From NCBI GenBank assembly GCA_036346395.1, contig CM070599.1:38803232-38867231 (forward strand): DNA of 64,000 bases, written 5' to 3'. The position numbers and the translations under genes were made by a program. This stretch comes from Hsuehochloa calcarea (taxonomy: Eukaryota > Streptophyta > Magnoliopsida > Poales > Poaceae). Positions 43,782 through 55,036 of this stretch are shown here, piece by piece. The notes under the pieces were generated by a model. That model was not told the origin of the DNA. It saw nothing but the letters and a program-made list of their open reading frames with translations, and did no database searches. Every line of letters begins with the position of its first letter. Within the stretch, counting starts at the first letter, position 1.

Positions 43782-45437
43782 TCAGGCTTCCTCCCCATCC
43801 CCGCCTGTACAAGCTCGTGCCCCTCGGCCACCTCCTGTCTGCGGTCACCGGTTCCTCCGCGGCGTAGACAACGCCGGAGTGCAAGCCGCTGCGCTGGATC
43901 GACGAGGCGCGAGAGCTCGCGGGGAGTGCGACCATGGCGAGGCGGAGGAGACGGGCGTGCCGCGTGTGAACGGGAGGTGACTGTGCCACGCAGCCACAGA
44001 CAAGAAAAGGCCGAAACTGAGGAGTAAGTGAAGGGTTCGGCCCTTATTATACATCGGCCCAACAGAATCGGGGCCTTTTTGGTTCGTTCGAGCGTTTCGT
44101 ATCGTAATTGCCCAACCTAATTCCACGTGATGGCTATTTTGCTTCTTGCCCAGTATTTTCCGCCATAAATGCTAGCGCGCCACAAGGTCTAACTCTAACC
44201 ACGCCAAATCGCCGTCACCTAAAAGGCAATGCACGTTATACTACCGGAAAGGACAGCGTCACTGTTCCGATCGTCGACTGACCACATGTGACGCTTCGAC
44301 GCTAACAGGCAGGACAAACGGGGCAGGGCTTGCATCGAACGCATCCAATTCCAACTCCCAGATAAAAACGTGGAGAGAAAAAAAATTGAATACTAGTCCG
44401 CATGCATGTCAGCGTTAGCATACGAGCGCGATTAACCACGGACGTACAGCGTCGCAGGGGAATGCGCAGGAAGCAGCCAAGATAGGCGTACCCGTACTGC
44501 TACGTATCTTCCCCCAACGCCCAACACGGAGATAGTATTTCCCCCAAAGCACAGACATACCCCCCGTTCCCCAGCCAATAGGGCGTGGGCCGTGCTGTAG
44601 CTGACACTGACGACTGGACCACCCGGACCCCACTCCCCGCCCTGCCTCGCTGGCCTTTTTTTTTGACTGCTCACCGAAAGCACCCTGCACCGTAGCTACG
44701 TAGGGTATAGTGAATGGCAGGTGGGACGTGGCATATACGGTCCCACCGACCAGTGGAACGCACGTCGTAAGCTTGGTACGTTGCGTAGAAAATCTGTAGT
44801 GGCGTCCGGTTCCGGATATGGGATCTTTGCGCAGGTGGCAGAGGCGCCACTCCCGTGACCCGTACCGACGGGGTGAACTAACTACTGACAAGCGGGCCTA
44901 AACAGTCGTAGTAGATAGGGTAGTCCTACGTGTCAGTTTCATGAATACACGGTGTTTGCTACGGACAGAGTAAGAGAAGGAGCTGGGCTGTATTGTCACA
45001 CAGCGCGCAGCGTTTAATGCCCGTGGCAGTCATGTCACGGCACAGAGGTGGGGCCCACCTCGGATTGAACCCCTCAGTGACACTCCTCCATGTGGCGGTG
45101 GACCCACATGTCACGAGTCCCGCTCGTGACCCCACGGGCTCTCGTCGGCCTGCGGCCTCTACTGCTACTAGCTCTCTCTCCCTCTGACCAGAGAGAGATC
45201 CCACCTGTCAGTACGGTGCTCGCTTCCTCGCCAGTGGCCTGCTCCTCCCCGGGGGGCCTCGCTTCGCTTCGCTGCCCGCTTTGCTTTATATGGGGCGCCA
45301 GTGCGGTAACCTACCGCTGTACTTACAGCAGCCGCCGCCGCCGCTTTTTCCACTCTCGCCAGTCGCCACACTGTTTTAGCCGCCGGCAGCCGGCCGGAGG
45401 AAGCTGAGCAGGCGCTCGCGGGAGCACGTGCCCATAC
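43782..45437. other. Intergenic region upstream of the SBP-box gene
   Basis: The left part (43782-44060) is GC-rich and probably holds the 5' end of the O-fucosyltransferase remnant. All frames there are open but their products are compositional. The right part is the SBP-box gene promoter and 5' UTR, with GTGGGGCCCACCT-type and GTGGACCCACATGTCAC words. The two gene starts face away from each other, so this could be a shared bidirectional promoter region of about 1.5 kb. Confidence 0.5.
45285..45292 (+). promoter_or_regulatory. TATA-like box of the SBP-box gene
   Basis: TTTATATG in a GCTTTGCTTTATATGGGG context lies about 150 bases upstream of the start codon. It is followed by a GC-rich leader with a GCCGCCGCCGC run. 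Confidence 0.5.
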
Positions 45438-47747
45438 ATGGAAGGAAACGGTGGCGACGGCGCGAGCGCGACGCCTTGGGGTCTCGGGACGCAATGGGCT
45501 CCCGTCACCCCGGCCTACCCGCATCAGCCCTTCCTGCCGCCGCCAGACGTGCCCAGCCAGCAGCAGCAGATGCAGCAGGAGCTGACCTGCCTCAAGCTGG
45601 GGAAGCGGCCGTGCTGCTGGGGCGGGGTAGGCCAGGAGGTAGCTCAGGGGGGAGAGGGTCACGTGCACGGGAGCGGGGGTGCGGCGGCGACGGCGGAGGG
45701 TAAGAGGAAGGAGAAGACGGCGGCGGCGGCGGCCGTGCCAAGGTGCCAGGTGGAGGGGTGCCACGTGGCTCTGGCGGAGGCGAAGGAGTACCACCGGCGG
45801 CACAAGGTGTGCGAGGCGCACTCCAAGGCGCCCAGGGTCGTCGTGCACGGCGCCGAGCAGCGCTTCTGCCAGCAATGCAGTCGGTCCGTAAATTTATTAC
45901 CCACGTGCACACAAAAATTGCGTTGGGTGCAAGTACGTCAAAGTCCATATGCGAGTGTCTGGTGTGTATGGGTGCAGGTTCCACGCGATCTCGGAGTTCG
46001 ACGACAACAAGCGGAGCTGCCGGCGGCGGCTGGCCGGGCACAACGAGAGGCGGCGGAAGAGCAACGCCGGCGAGGCCATGGCCAGGGGCTCTGCGCACCC
46101 ACACGGTAACTAGTACTCCCCCCCTATAGCTGTGAACCATGTGTTCCTGGACGTGAGAGAGTTTAAGTCAGATAGAGACCAATGTCAATGTTAGAGAGAG
46201 TGACCGAGCGAGTATGGTTGGTTTGATGCCGGGAAACAAGGAGAGAGCTGCAGGTGCGCATAGAGACATCAAAAAGTTATCGGGATGTGTGAGACGGTGA
46301 GAGCACAGATTTTAATGCCTTTATGTGTTGCGTGGCCCGGCCGCCCGACCGTGCATATGATCACTAACAGGAACCGTCTCAGTGGTCGTTGGCCACACAA
46401 CAGTAGTTGCGATGCAGGCAAGCCGTAATGTACTATTAGAAGGATAATGCTAGTGTGTATTCATACGGGTAGTGTACAACATGTCTGCATTAATTATACC
46501 AAAATGCTAATTATAGATAGTACAAAAAGTCCACCAGTTAAGTTTCAGAAGGTACAGTAACCTATTACCTATACATACATAGTAGTACTAGTACTACTGT
46601 AAGACCAGGAGTACGAATGTGTAGGAGCTAGTTAAGGAGACAGTAGTGGGAATCAGCAGTTTGTAGGGTTTAGTAGTAGGAACCAACATTTTAATGAGGA
46701 TCTGCAGGCTGATCTAATTAAGATACGAATTAGTTCGTTAATTGGGATCAACTATGGAGTTGATATGCTCACAAGTGTAGTAGTACTTTCTGACATTCAA
46801 ACTCACATACGGCTCTGCTTTTGGATATACAGTTCAAATGCCTTTTATACAGGCCTTTTTCTTCTTGATCCGATATCTCAAATATGATATTTTTTCTGCT
46901 GCACTATCATGTACTTACATAACCAATGCGCTAATTGTTACATTTTGTGATAATGCATGTGTATGGACTTTGAATTCCTTTCGACAATCCAAAGAGGTTA
47001 AAAATGTGCATTAATTGTTTAATACAGCGAAATAATGTGCAATCCGTAATTTTGCTTAGTTGCTTGAACTGGAGAGGTTAGCCATCGTAATTCGTAACCA
47101 CCTAAGAATGGCCAGTTTACTTCTTCGTAACCAATTCTATCGTTCTTTTTTCTCTAAAAAAAACTATCGTTATTCTTGCTGTAATTGCTTGAAAGTAATT
47201 CAACAGAATGGGCCTAAAGCTAGCATCAAGAGTGAAGGCTGGCTATGCTAACGATCCAACTCGATCAACACTCCCTAGCTTGTCTCTATCATCTTAGCCA
47301 TTACTCCGATGCGTGGATTTTCTAGCTTAATTTAGGTATTGAAATGATCAAATGACTAACCAATCTTCCTTGCTCCTTTCTTTGGACATATATAAACATA
47401 GGTGCTTAATTAAGGGTTTCCATGATATTAGCATTAACAGAATGAACCGTACAGGGTTGTATTAAAACAAAGATCAAGTAATACCTTATGTATCACAGAC
47501 GGTTTATAGATGAAACCGTCTGTGATAGTTAATGTATCACAGACTGTTTGTCCTAAGAAACCGTCTGTGATAGTTTCTTTATGAAATCTCCAAGCAGCCT
47601 TTAAATCCTGCCGTGGCATGAAGCAAATCACACACTCCAGTGTGTTAGGTTCGATAAAGTAGGTCGTGGTTAGCACGTTTAGGATGAACGTCCAAGGAGC
47701 GAGCTAGCTAGCTGAATTCAGGGCTCGAGTTAGCTGTCTCTCTCTCG

Positions 47748-47784
<37 letters not shown>

Positions 47785-48035
47785 GGGAACGTATGTAGTG
47801 CTAAGGTGTTAATACCAATCTTGACCGTTGGATCTGGATCTTTACCATTGGAGGTGAGGGCATGCATGGTGTTTAATGAAGACGCATTAATGAAGGTGCA
47901 TTGAAGGTGGGAGCATGCAAAGTGATTAAATGGTTTAGAGGTAGGAGCCTGTATTAATCTTGGATGTTCAATTTAGATCCAACGGTCACAATTGATGTTA
48001 GCACCTTAGCTTTGAATTACCCATTAGCACTAGAT

Positions 48036-48119
<84 letters not shown>

Positions 48120-51100
48120 CTTTTGCTACTCCTAGAGTAGTTACTCCCTATTCTGTATCTCACAACGTAACGAGTATCTTGCACAACGGAGAGTATGTAT
48201 GTGTAGTATACGAGTATATAAAACAACTTATGTGGTATTTATACATTTTTAGAGGTGGTATGTTCAATTTTTTAGACATACTCCTTTTTATATATGAATA
48301 TGAAGGTATTTACAAAATATACTAAAACTATGGACTCTCTTGCAAAATTTTTCTTGTGGTTCGCATTGGAGTATCTTATAATTAGTATATGAATATACCC
48401 AAAGTGATAAAGGAGTATGCTAAGTTCTTTTAGGTGGTATATCAGAGATGGGAATAACTACACCCAGGAGTTATAGGACGCCCGTTTTGTACTCCCGGGA
48501 GTACATACTCTCGCTTCGAATATACCACTTAAATAAATATATTATACTTCTTTATCATTTTCAGTATACTTAAATACCAATTATAAGATACTCCAATGCG
48601 ATTTGATTGAAAAAATTTCATTGGAGTCCTTTACTTTTTGCTATATACCCTTTTTCATATATAAAATAAGCATATACACAAATTTAGCTATAAAAGGTGG
48701 ACTTTAATGATTTTTTTCATAGAACTCACTTTGGGGTATCTTATAATCATTATTAGAGTAGGCTCAAATAGATAAAGATGTATCATCATACGATTTAAGT
48801 AGTATATGAGAAGCGGGGGTACGTACTCCCATGAGTACTATATCATTTTCCTATATATATATATATATATATATATAGGAAGCCTTTTTCCTACTCCCGG
48901 GAGTAGTTACTCCCTATTCCGTATCTCACAACGTAGAGAGTATCTTGCGCAACCGAGAGTATGTATGTGTAGTATACGAGTATATAAGACCACCTAGGTG
49001 GTATTCACACATTTTCAGGGGTGGTATGTACAAATTTTTAGACATACTCCTTTTTAGTGCAAATATGAAGGTATTTACAAAATATGCTAAAAACTAAGGA
49101 CTTTCTTACAAATTTTTCATGTGGTTCGCATTGGAATATCTTATAATTAGTATATGAGTATACCCAAAGTGATAAAGGAGTATGTCAAGTTCTTTTAAGT
49201 GGTATATCAGAGGTGGGAGTAACTACACCCGGGAGTAGAAAGTATTTATCCTATATATATATATATATATATATAGGCACAAGCCAAGCAGCCAGTTCTT
49301 GGAGATTTCATGGAGAAGAGATCAGGAATGGAATATTAGTACGGTCATGAGACGCAAGGGAGGAGGCGAGCCGGGTTCGGGGAAATAATTGACCAAGATA
49401 ACATATAAACATATAATTTCTGTAAGTCCATTAATCATGATAAAATACTCAAAAGATAAGATAAGCAACCACATGAAAACAACATATTGCTCAGTTTTGA
49501 ATGTTTATGATTGCTTTTAGATGTAGAGTTGCACAAGATGTAATCTAGGCCTTCTCGATACTTGCCAATATTCTTTATCAATTAAACACGATAACAATAA
49601 ATCAAACTTTTGAGCTTAAATAATGCTTCACTGGAATATCAAGAAGTAACTTCTAAAACAACAGTTTTAAACTTTCAGTTATCAGAAGGTCATTCAACTA
49701 ACTGTCTGCATAAATGCTCTCTTATCGGATTAGCCAATTAGTAACGAGTTAAATGAAAACTGAACAGAATCACTAATCTCAAATACTGGACAGAATCATT
49801 AATCTCAATAAAATAGCCAATCTACTATCAGTAAACCAGCAAGCACAAATTATGTCCAGTTTCCACTGAAAACAAAAAATATTAGAACTAGCTGCTTATT
49901 ACAAATTGACAATGAGAAACAATCCAAATAGACCAAGTCTGATATTCCTATCACATCAATTTTATAATATGCCAATTATCCTCATCAAGCAATTACCAGA
50001 GCCCAACACAATACCAAGTCTCCCAGTGCTAGTCAAGACAGGTTGAAATACAACTGGCATAGTACACTTAGTAAGGTAAATCAATTCTAAAAAACAGAAA
50101 TAACTCACGAAGGATGGTAAGAACCACCAATGATGCACTGGCCAAGTGCACCTCAAAGCAAGAGAGGAGGCGCGCTGCGCTCGAGGAGGAGGCGATGTCG
50201 AGGACGGCGACGACGGGCTCAGGGAGGAGGCGCACCAGGCTCAGGGGAGGAGGGGCGCCAGGTTCGGGGAGGAGGCGTATCGTGCTCGGGGAGGAGGCAG
50301 CGGGCTCGTGGGGAGGTGCGCCGGGCTCGAGCAGGAGGCAGTGGGCTCAGGGGAGGAGGCGCGTCGAGCTCAAGAAGGAGGCGGCGACGGGGGAGGAGAA
50401 ACTTAATCTTTTGAGTGGGAGGTGCGAGTGCAAACCCTAGAGTCACAAACTCTAAAGTCCGAATATAAATAGGGTTGTACATCACATACGGTTTTAAAGT
50501 ATAACTGTCTGTGATAAATACACATCACAGATGGTTTTAAAGTAGAACTGTCTATGATAAATATACATCACAGACGATTCTAATAAATAACTATTTGTGA
50601 TAATACACATTCTCATATACATAAATGGAAAATCATAATATTGACAAAAATGGCAATGAATTATATCTGAATATTAATAAAAGCATTAGTTTGAGCTGAA
50701 AGTCGGATTTGCAGTTGTCATATTTAATTAGTGAAGAATATTGACAAAATGGCGATGAATTATATCTTAATATTTGCTAAAATTATGCTAAAACTGCTAA
50801 TTTTACGATAAGTAGTTCAATTACACCTGTGCAAAAAAACTTGGCGTGCTCATGTCTAATCCTACAGTCGTCACTGCAGAAGACATGTAGTCGTTCCACC
50901 CTGGCATCACGCCACAGCTAGTGCTCGTGCACTGGTGGTCGTCCTCCGGCAGCGCCAACACCTGGCCCTGTGGCCCGATCATGTTCCATTTCACCTCCTG
51001 GAGCGCGTCCGCAGCGAGCCTCCGGCACCGCCTGCACTCTTGGTTGGTCCTTTTGGTCGTCTTGCACCCGCCGCCGGCCGGCTCACCCTCGACCCGGTTG

Positions 51101-53653
51101 AGGAGGAGGCCAGCTTGCCCAACGTGGCCTTGTAGAGGAGGCCGAGCATGTAGGCCGCGGCCTTGTGGCCGGCAACGGCCACTCGATCGAAGCACATGAG
51201 GCCGCGCTGCATGTCCTGGTGTGCGAAAATGAGCGTGAGGCCAACAATGAAGTAGGCCTCTGGGTTGTCGGCGTCAGCTAGGTGGTTGACGATGGTAAGG
51301 TAACGCTCGTTGTCCAGCCACTTCATCGCCCCCTCCCGCTCCAACGTCGCGTGCCTCCCCACGACACCCTCCTTGGACGCCATGTACATAGCCTTGCAAC
51401 TGCAATATACATACACAATTCAAGATGCCAGAGTAATATTATAATACAAGAATTATTATATAAGAGAAAAGTAAAAGGCCAAATACGTACGAGACTCGTA
51501 GGCTGCAGAGGTCAGCCATGAGCTGAGGAGAGCTCGTGGCCACACAACCGACAATGTCGACGACAACTTCGTGAGGACGAGCGACGACGATCGCCGACCT
51601 CCCACCTTAGTCCTCGCTTTCATGCTCCACATGCTCACCATGGTGCGCGATCGACGTCTAGCAGCTAGCTAGCTGCGTTCGTACTATTGATCAATGTATT
51701 GTGCGTCCTCACTATAGCGTGCGATGATCATTGTTATAAAACAAGGAGTAATACCGGTGCGCGAGACGAAGAGATGCGGTCGCGAGACGAAGAGGCGCAT
51801 TGTAACGTGGGCGCGCGTCGACGCGCGAGATGAAGAGACACATCGCTCGGGAGCCGAAGTATTGAATTGTCACAGACGGTTATTATTAAAAACTGTCTGA
51901 GCATTGAATTATCACAAACGGTTATTATTAAAAACCGTCTGTGATGATTCCTGAGTTGTAAAGACGGTGATGCTTTGGTTACCAACGATTTATTATGAGC
52001 AAATTCTAATAAATCCTATCCGTCGGACTTTTGTCTTTATTCATTTAATATATCTTTTTTCAGAAGTTGTTGGCCTATAAACAACCATTAGAGAACTATC
52101 TAAGAAAAAAATATTCACTCATAAACTTCCCATATTTTCTTACTTCCATTTCTTCTTATCTAATTGGTACAAGAATACAAGCACTGCACTATATATGATG
52201 TGTAACTTCCGATCAAGATGTACCGACGTATACTTTTGCTTTCTTCTGTTGATCAGAAGTTACATATCAAGATACTGAAGTACTTCTGTTGATTGTAATA
52301 TGTGTTTCTCTATCATCATCAGATCATGCATGCGCACCCACTGTTATTTCTTCTGCGGTCGTGGTTCTCATTACAGACAGTTCTAATAAATAATTTAGTA
52401 ATATCACATACAGTTCTTCAACATGAACCGTCTGTGATATGACTTCTTCATAGACGGTTCTTAACGCGGCCAGTAACATAGATGATCGCTAAACTAAAAT
52501 GGCATGTGATTGTATTTAATATTGACTGCTTTGAAAAACCGTCTGTGATAAGGCGTCCAGTAATAACCTTTTGTAGTAGTGTTAATTTACAAGTATGGCC
52601 GCATGCAGTAGCTGTAATATAAAACTATATAATATGAAAGTACTCCTTTAGATTTGAATAACTCGATGAAAGTTGATCTTTTCCGTTAAGCTTATTTGAA
52701 CATCTCACTGCACTTCTGGTTGCGCAAACAGCAAAATATTGACGGTTCTGGTCATACTTCATTGTTAAATTGCTTTGCCGTCTGAATTTGCAGATCGAGT
52801 GCATGTTTTAAGATTGTGTACTGTATTAAAATTACAATGAGTATACTCATCAGCTGATCAGCCTGACTAGATAATATCCTCCGTGAATAGAAATTGTCAA
52901 GTTATGGGTGTAAATGATGAAAACACAACATGACAACATGCTAAAATGCTTTGCAATTGCGGTTCAAACACTATCTGGACCATAGCCTCTGCACTAGGAG
53001 GCCAGGAGTAGGACAAATAGCTATATGATCACAACGATACTGCTCTGTCTTGTAGCATCGTACTCTATGATCTTACGATTAATCTTCTGGCCATAACTTA
53101 TGTCGACGACTTTTATACGCTCTATGGTTTAATTAAAGTGGTGCAACGCGTTGCAGGAGTCGCGTCGTTCGTGCAGGGCTTCCCGCCATACGGCACCCTC
53201 CCGACGTCCGCGGCTGGTGCTCTCTCTCTTCTGTCATCGGCCAGAGCCGCCCCCTGGCTGATCCCGACCCCCGACATCTCCGCTCGCTCCAGCGCCGCGC
53301 TCGATGAGCTCATCGCCGAGAACCGTGCCGCTCTCCTTTCGTGGCACTTCTTCACTGACCGCTCGGCCCCCGCGGGCCGCGTCCCGGCCGAGATGGCCGG
53401 CTGGCACGCGCATCTGCAGGCGCAGGCGCCCCCCGTTGCCCACGCCCACGCCCACGCGGGCAACGGCAACGGCACCGGCCGGCATGCCCAGGGGGCGCCC
53501 GTGGGGCACGTGACGCTCGACCTCATGCAGGCCACCAACACCACGACGGGCACGCCGTTCCTGCCCGTGCCGGACAGGCCAGCGACCGAGAGGCCCGCCA
53601 AGGACGGCGACGCGGGCTGCAGCTCGGACGTGTGGACCTCCTTGGAGGTGTGA
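45438..53653 (+). CDS. SPL7: SBP-box transcription factor, SPL7-like, with a 7-kb TE-filled intron
   Basis: Three exons (45438-45883, 45978-46105, 53157-53653) with GT-AG sites and matching phases encode 356 residues. The N-terminus holds LTCLKLGKRPCCW. The DNA-binding SBP domain, which recognises GTAC cores, starts PRCQVEGCHVALAEAKEYH and continues CEAHSKAPRVVV and RFCQQCSR. The exon 1-2 junction falls inside the CSRF motif. Exon 2 supplies FHAISEFDDNKRSCRRRLAG plus the basic HNERRRKS nuclear signal; both zinc sites are complete. Exon 3 carries ALSLLSS, encoded by a perfect miR156 target, then DISARSSAALDELIAENRAA and a C-terminal DLMQ..PFLPVPDRP segment. Intron 2 (46106-53156, 7,051 bp) contains MITEs and a CACTA-family element. 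The SPL7 assignment rests on sequence recall and the TIP5;1-MDH-SPL neighbourhood. Splicing across the long intron is inferred. Confidence 0.9.
46106..47459. other. SPL intron 2, left part
   Basis: AT-rich intronic sequence with no ORF of interest. A small TAGTAGTACTAGTACTACT palindrome lies near 46580. No transposon ends were identified here. Confidence 0.5.
47460..47580. repeat. CACTA subterminal repeats (isolated cluster)
   Basis: TATCACAGACGGTTTATAG is followed by its near-inverse GAAACCGTCTGTGATAG, and the pattern repeats once more. This is the same repeat family as at 38540 and 50465. It probably marks another CACTA-derived fragment or the far end of the element at 49390-52581. Confidence 0.7.
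47735..47786. repeat. Compound CT / TA microsatellite
   Basis: A CT-rich run passes directly into about 13 TA units. A MITE starts at its right edge. Confidence 0.85.
47787..48036. mobile_element. MITE, copy 1 of the GTGCTAAGG-ended family
   Basis: The left end GTGCTAAGGTGTTAATACCA and the right end TGTTAGCACCTTAGC are inverted relative to each other. CCGTTGGATC / GATCCAACGG lies just inside. TA microsatellites flank both sides. It matches the element at 54021-54263 in reverse orientation. Confidence 0.65.
48037..48116. repeat. Long TA microsatellite (about 75 bp)
   Basis: A nearly uninterrupted AT dinucleotide run separates the MITE on the left from the Micron-like repeats on the right. 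The minus-strand open frame across it is a YIYI repeat artefact. Confidence 0.95.
48117..49280. mobile_element. Three related microsatellite-flanked MITE units (Micron-like)
   Basis: Two direct copies (about 48117-48475 and 48882-49247) share the GAGTAGTTACTCCCTATTC left end, the AGTATGTATGTGTAGTATAC interior and a GGGAGTAACTACACC-type right end. An inverted related segment lies between them (about 48478-48840). TA runs stand at 48037-48116, 48853-48880 and 49252-49275. MITEs abutting TA microsatellites on both sides recall the rice Micron class. No coding capacity is present. Confidence 0.65.
49390..52581 (-). mobile_element. CACTA-family element with captured F-box gene cargo, inside SPL intron 2
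   Basis: The right end on the minus strand reads CACTACTACAAAAGGTTA, starting at 52581, with TTA (52582-52584) as candidate target duplication. Subterminal AACCGTCTGTGAT-type repeats occupy 52370-52581 and 51860-51960, and again 50465-50600. The left part (49390-50460) is homologous to 37510-38530 of the transposase-bearing CACTA remnant. In place of transposase genes, an intron-containing F-box gene fragment lies between the inner repeat arrays. The left terminal inverted repeat was not found. The element is non-autonomous. Confidence 0.75.
50822..51641 (-). pseudogene. Captured F-box protein gene fragment with intact intron
   Basis: Exon 1 (about 51641-51490) in one frame gives ARPHEVVVDIVGCV, then SSPQLMADLCSLRVS, an F-box signature. 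A GT-AG intron (GTACGT...TTGCAG) of about 90 bases follows. Exon 2 starts near 51400 as CKAMYMASKEGVVGRHA and continues ADADNPEAYFIVGLTLIF and GHKAAAYMLGLLYKA, the Sel1-like repeat segment of grass F-box proteins. After a frameshift near 51100 come NQECRRCRRLAADALQEV and EDDHQCTS. A second frameshift near 50880 is followed by CSDDCRIRHEHAKFF. F-box proteins recruit substrates to SCF ligases. This copy has at least two frameshifts and is antisense to SPL transcription. Confidence 0.75.
53217..53236 (+). promoter_or_regulatory. miR156 target site in SPL exon 3
   Basis: The 20 bases GTGCTCTCTCTCTTCTGTCA are the canonical miR156 target of plant SPL genes and encode ALSLLSS in the correct frame. 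They imply age-dependent repression of this gene by transcript cleavage. The site lies only about 60 bases inside exon 3, downstream of the 7-kb intron. Confidence 0.95.
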
Positions 53654-54020
53654 GCCCGCCGGCATACGCGCGCTTCGGTCGTGCGCGCGCGCGGCAACGT
53701 TTGGTTAGCCGCGGGGAGGCTCGGCACGGCGCGTACGATCCCTTCGTGCATGCCCGCGCCGTACGTGTTGGGGTTTGGGTTGGCTAGCTGCCTGCACTGC
53801 ACGTACGTAGCGTGGGTGCGACTGGACTGGAGCTTTTGGTCGCTGTGTCGACCGTGCAATCAACTTGAGTTGGACAATATCCTGTTGTCTTGTAGCGGGT
53901 GCGCTGCATGTTCCCCAAGGGACGTGCAATCCGATGTACTGGTACTGGTACTAGCTAGTTATGTTTCGCTCTGCTTTCTGAATCAAAGATCACGGGCGGT
54001 ACTTCGTTTATATATATATA
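53654..54020 (+). other. Probable 3' UTR of the SBP-box gene
   Basis: GC-rich sequence passes into AT-rich sequence with no coding potential of interest. A TA run at 54009-54022 marks the start of a MITE. The polyadenylation site is not placed. Confidence 0.5.
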
Positions 54021-54263
54021 TAATGGGTAATTGAGTGCTAAGGTAGTAATGACAATTTTGACCGTTGGATTTAGATTGAACAGCTAAGATTAATAGGGCT
54101 CTCACCTCCAAACCATTTAATCACCGTGCATATTTTCACCTCTAATGCGTCTGCATTAAACACCATGTATACTCCCACCACCAATGTTCTGCATTAAACA
54201 CACTGCATGATCCAAATATCAAGATTATCATTAGCACCTTAGCACTCAATTACTCATTAGCAC
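54021..54263. mobile_element. MITE, copy 2 of the GTGCTAAGG-ended family
   Basis: The left end TAATGGGTAATTGAGTGCTA and the right end, whose reverse complement is GTGCTAATGAGTAATTGAGT, form terminal inverted repeats of about 30 bp. A CCGTTGGAT word lies inside. TA-rich sequence flanks both sides. The interior aligns with 47787-48036 in the opposite orientation, including the GCATTAAACACCATG word. Confidence 0.75.
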
Positions 54264-55031
54264 TATATATGTTATATATATATATACACACACACATTAT
54301 GATACGATTTAACCTCTTTAAATTGATAGTGATGTTGAATTAAAATATCTTCCAATTCAAGAAACGTTAGATTTAATTTCTTCTTATCCAAACAAACCAA
54401 CAAACCCTGAAAACTAAATCCAAGTTGACAGAGCCAAGCCAAGCCTTCACAGACGTGACAGATCGATACCCCGGCCGGGACGAGTAACTGCATCGTCTCA
54501 ATTAGAGATGGCTATATATGGGCCCCTTGTCGTCTCAAATTACATGATTATGTGAGCACGGCATGGAACATACCGTGCATATTATATAGTCGGCACGGAA
54601 CGAAATTAAGTTTCAAGCCATATAGATGGTGCTGCTTCCGGTGCCAGCCACTCTCCATCTTTCTGCAAGAGCTTCGCCATCGTGAGTTCGTGACAGTTGG
54701 TGGAGACTCGATCGTAACCTATCGATCTGACTTCATCAAGTAATTCCATTGGCTATAAGCTTCTAGAAGACAGACGCGGTCACTGTGCACTAGAGCGCAT
54801 TCCCCAGATCCTCTCGGTCGGTGGCCATGTTAGGCGATGTTTGTTGGATGTCATGTCATACTACATATTTGTAGTTGTAGTACGTCTGCTTGCTATTTGT
54901 TGTCCCTAACAAATAGGGATATTGAAGAAAAGGGATACTCATTCGCTAGTATTACTTTGATTGGTCCGACTGGACAGCTAGTCTGATATTCTCAGCAGGC
55001 TAGGACTAAGACATCTTTGTCTTCTCCTTAG
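54264..55031. other. Intergenic DNA without a recognised gene
   Basis: Short TA and CA runs at about 54270-54296 are followed by 0.7 kb of unremarkable sequence. The open frame at 54552-54743 has no recognisable domain. Confidence 0.5.
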
Positions 55032-55036
55032 CATGT
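55032..55036. other. Target-site duplication CATGT (left)
   Basis: The five bases directly precede the TACGACGCCCCG start of the solo LTR and recur exactly at 61735-61739 after its CCTCACA end. Confidence 0.85.

Noticed and set aside
45679..46129. Alternative frames over SPL exons 1-2, including an Arg-rich one
   Set aside because: They are shadows of the GC-rich SBP-box exons; only one frame gives the zinc-binding SBP domain.
48017..48226. Minus-strand frame with a YIYI repeat
   Set aside because: It is a translation of the TA microsatellite.
55034..55036. TGT at 55034 as the start of the solo LTR
   Set aside because: It looks like a TG terminus, but it leaves no target duplication. Taking 55037 (TA in place of TG) aligns with the other LTRs and gives perfect CATGT duplications.
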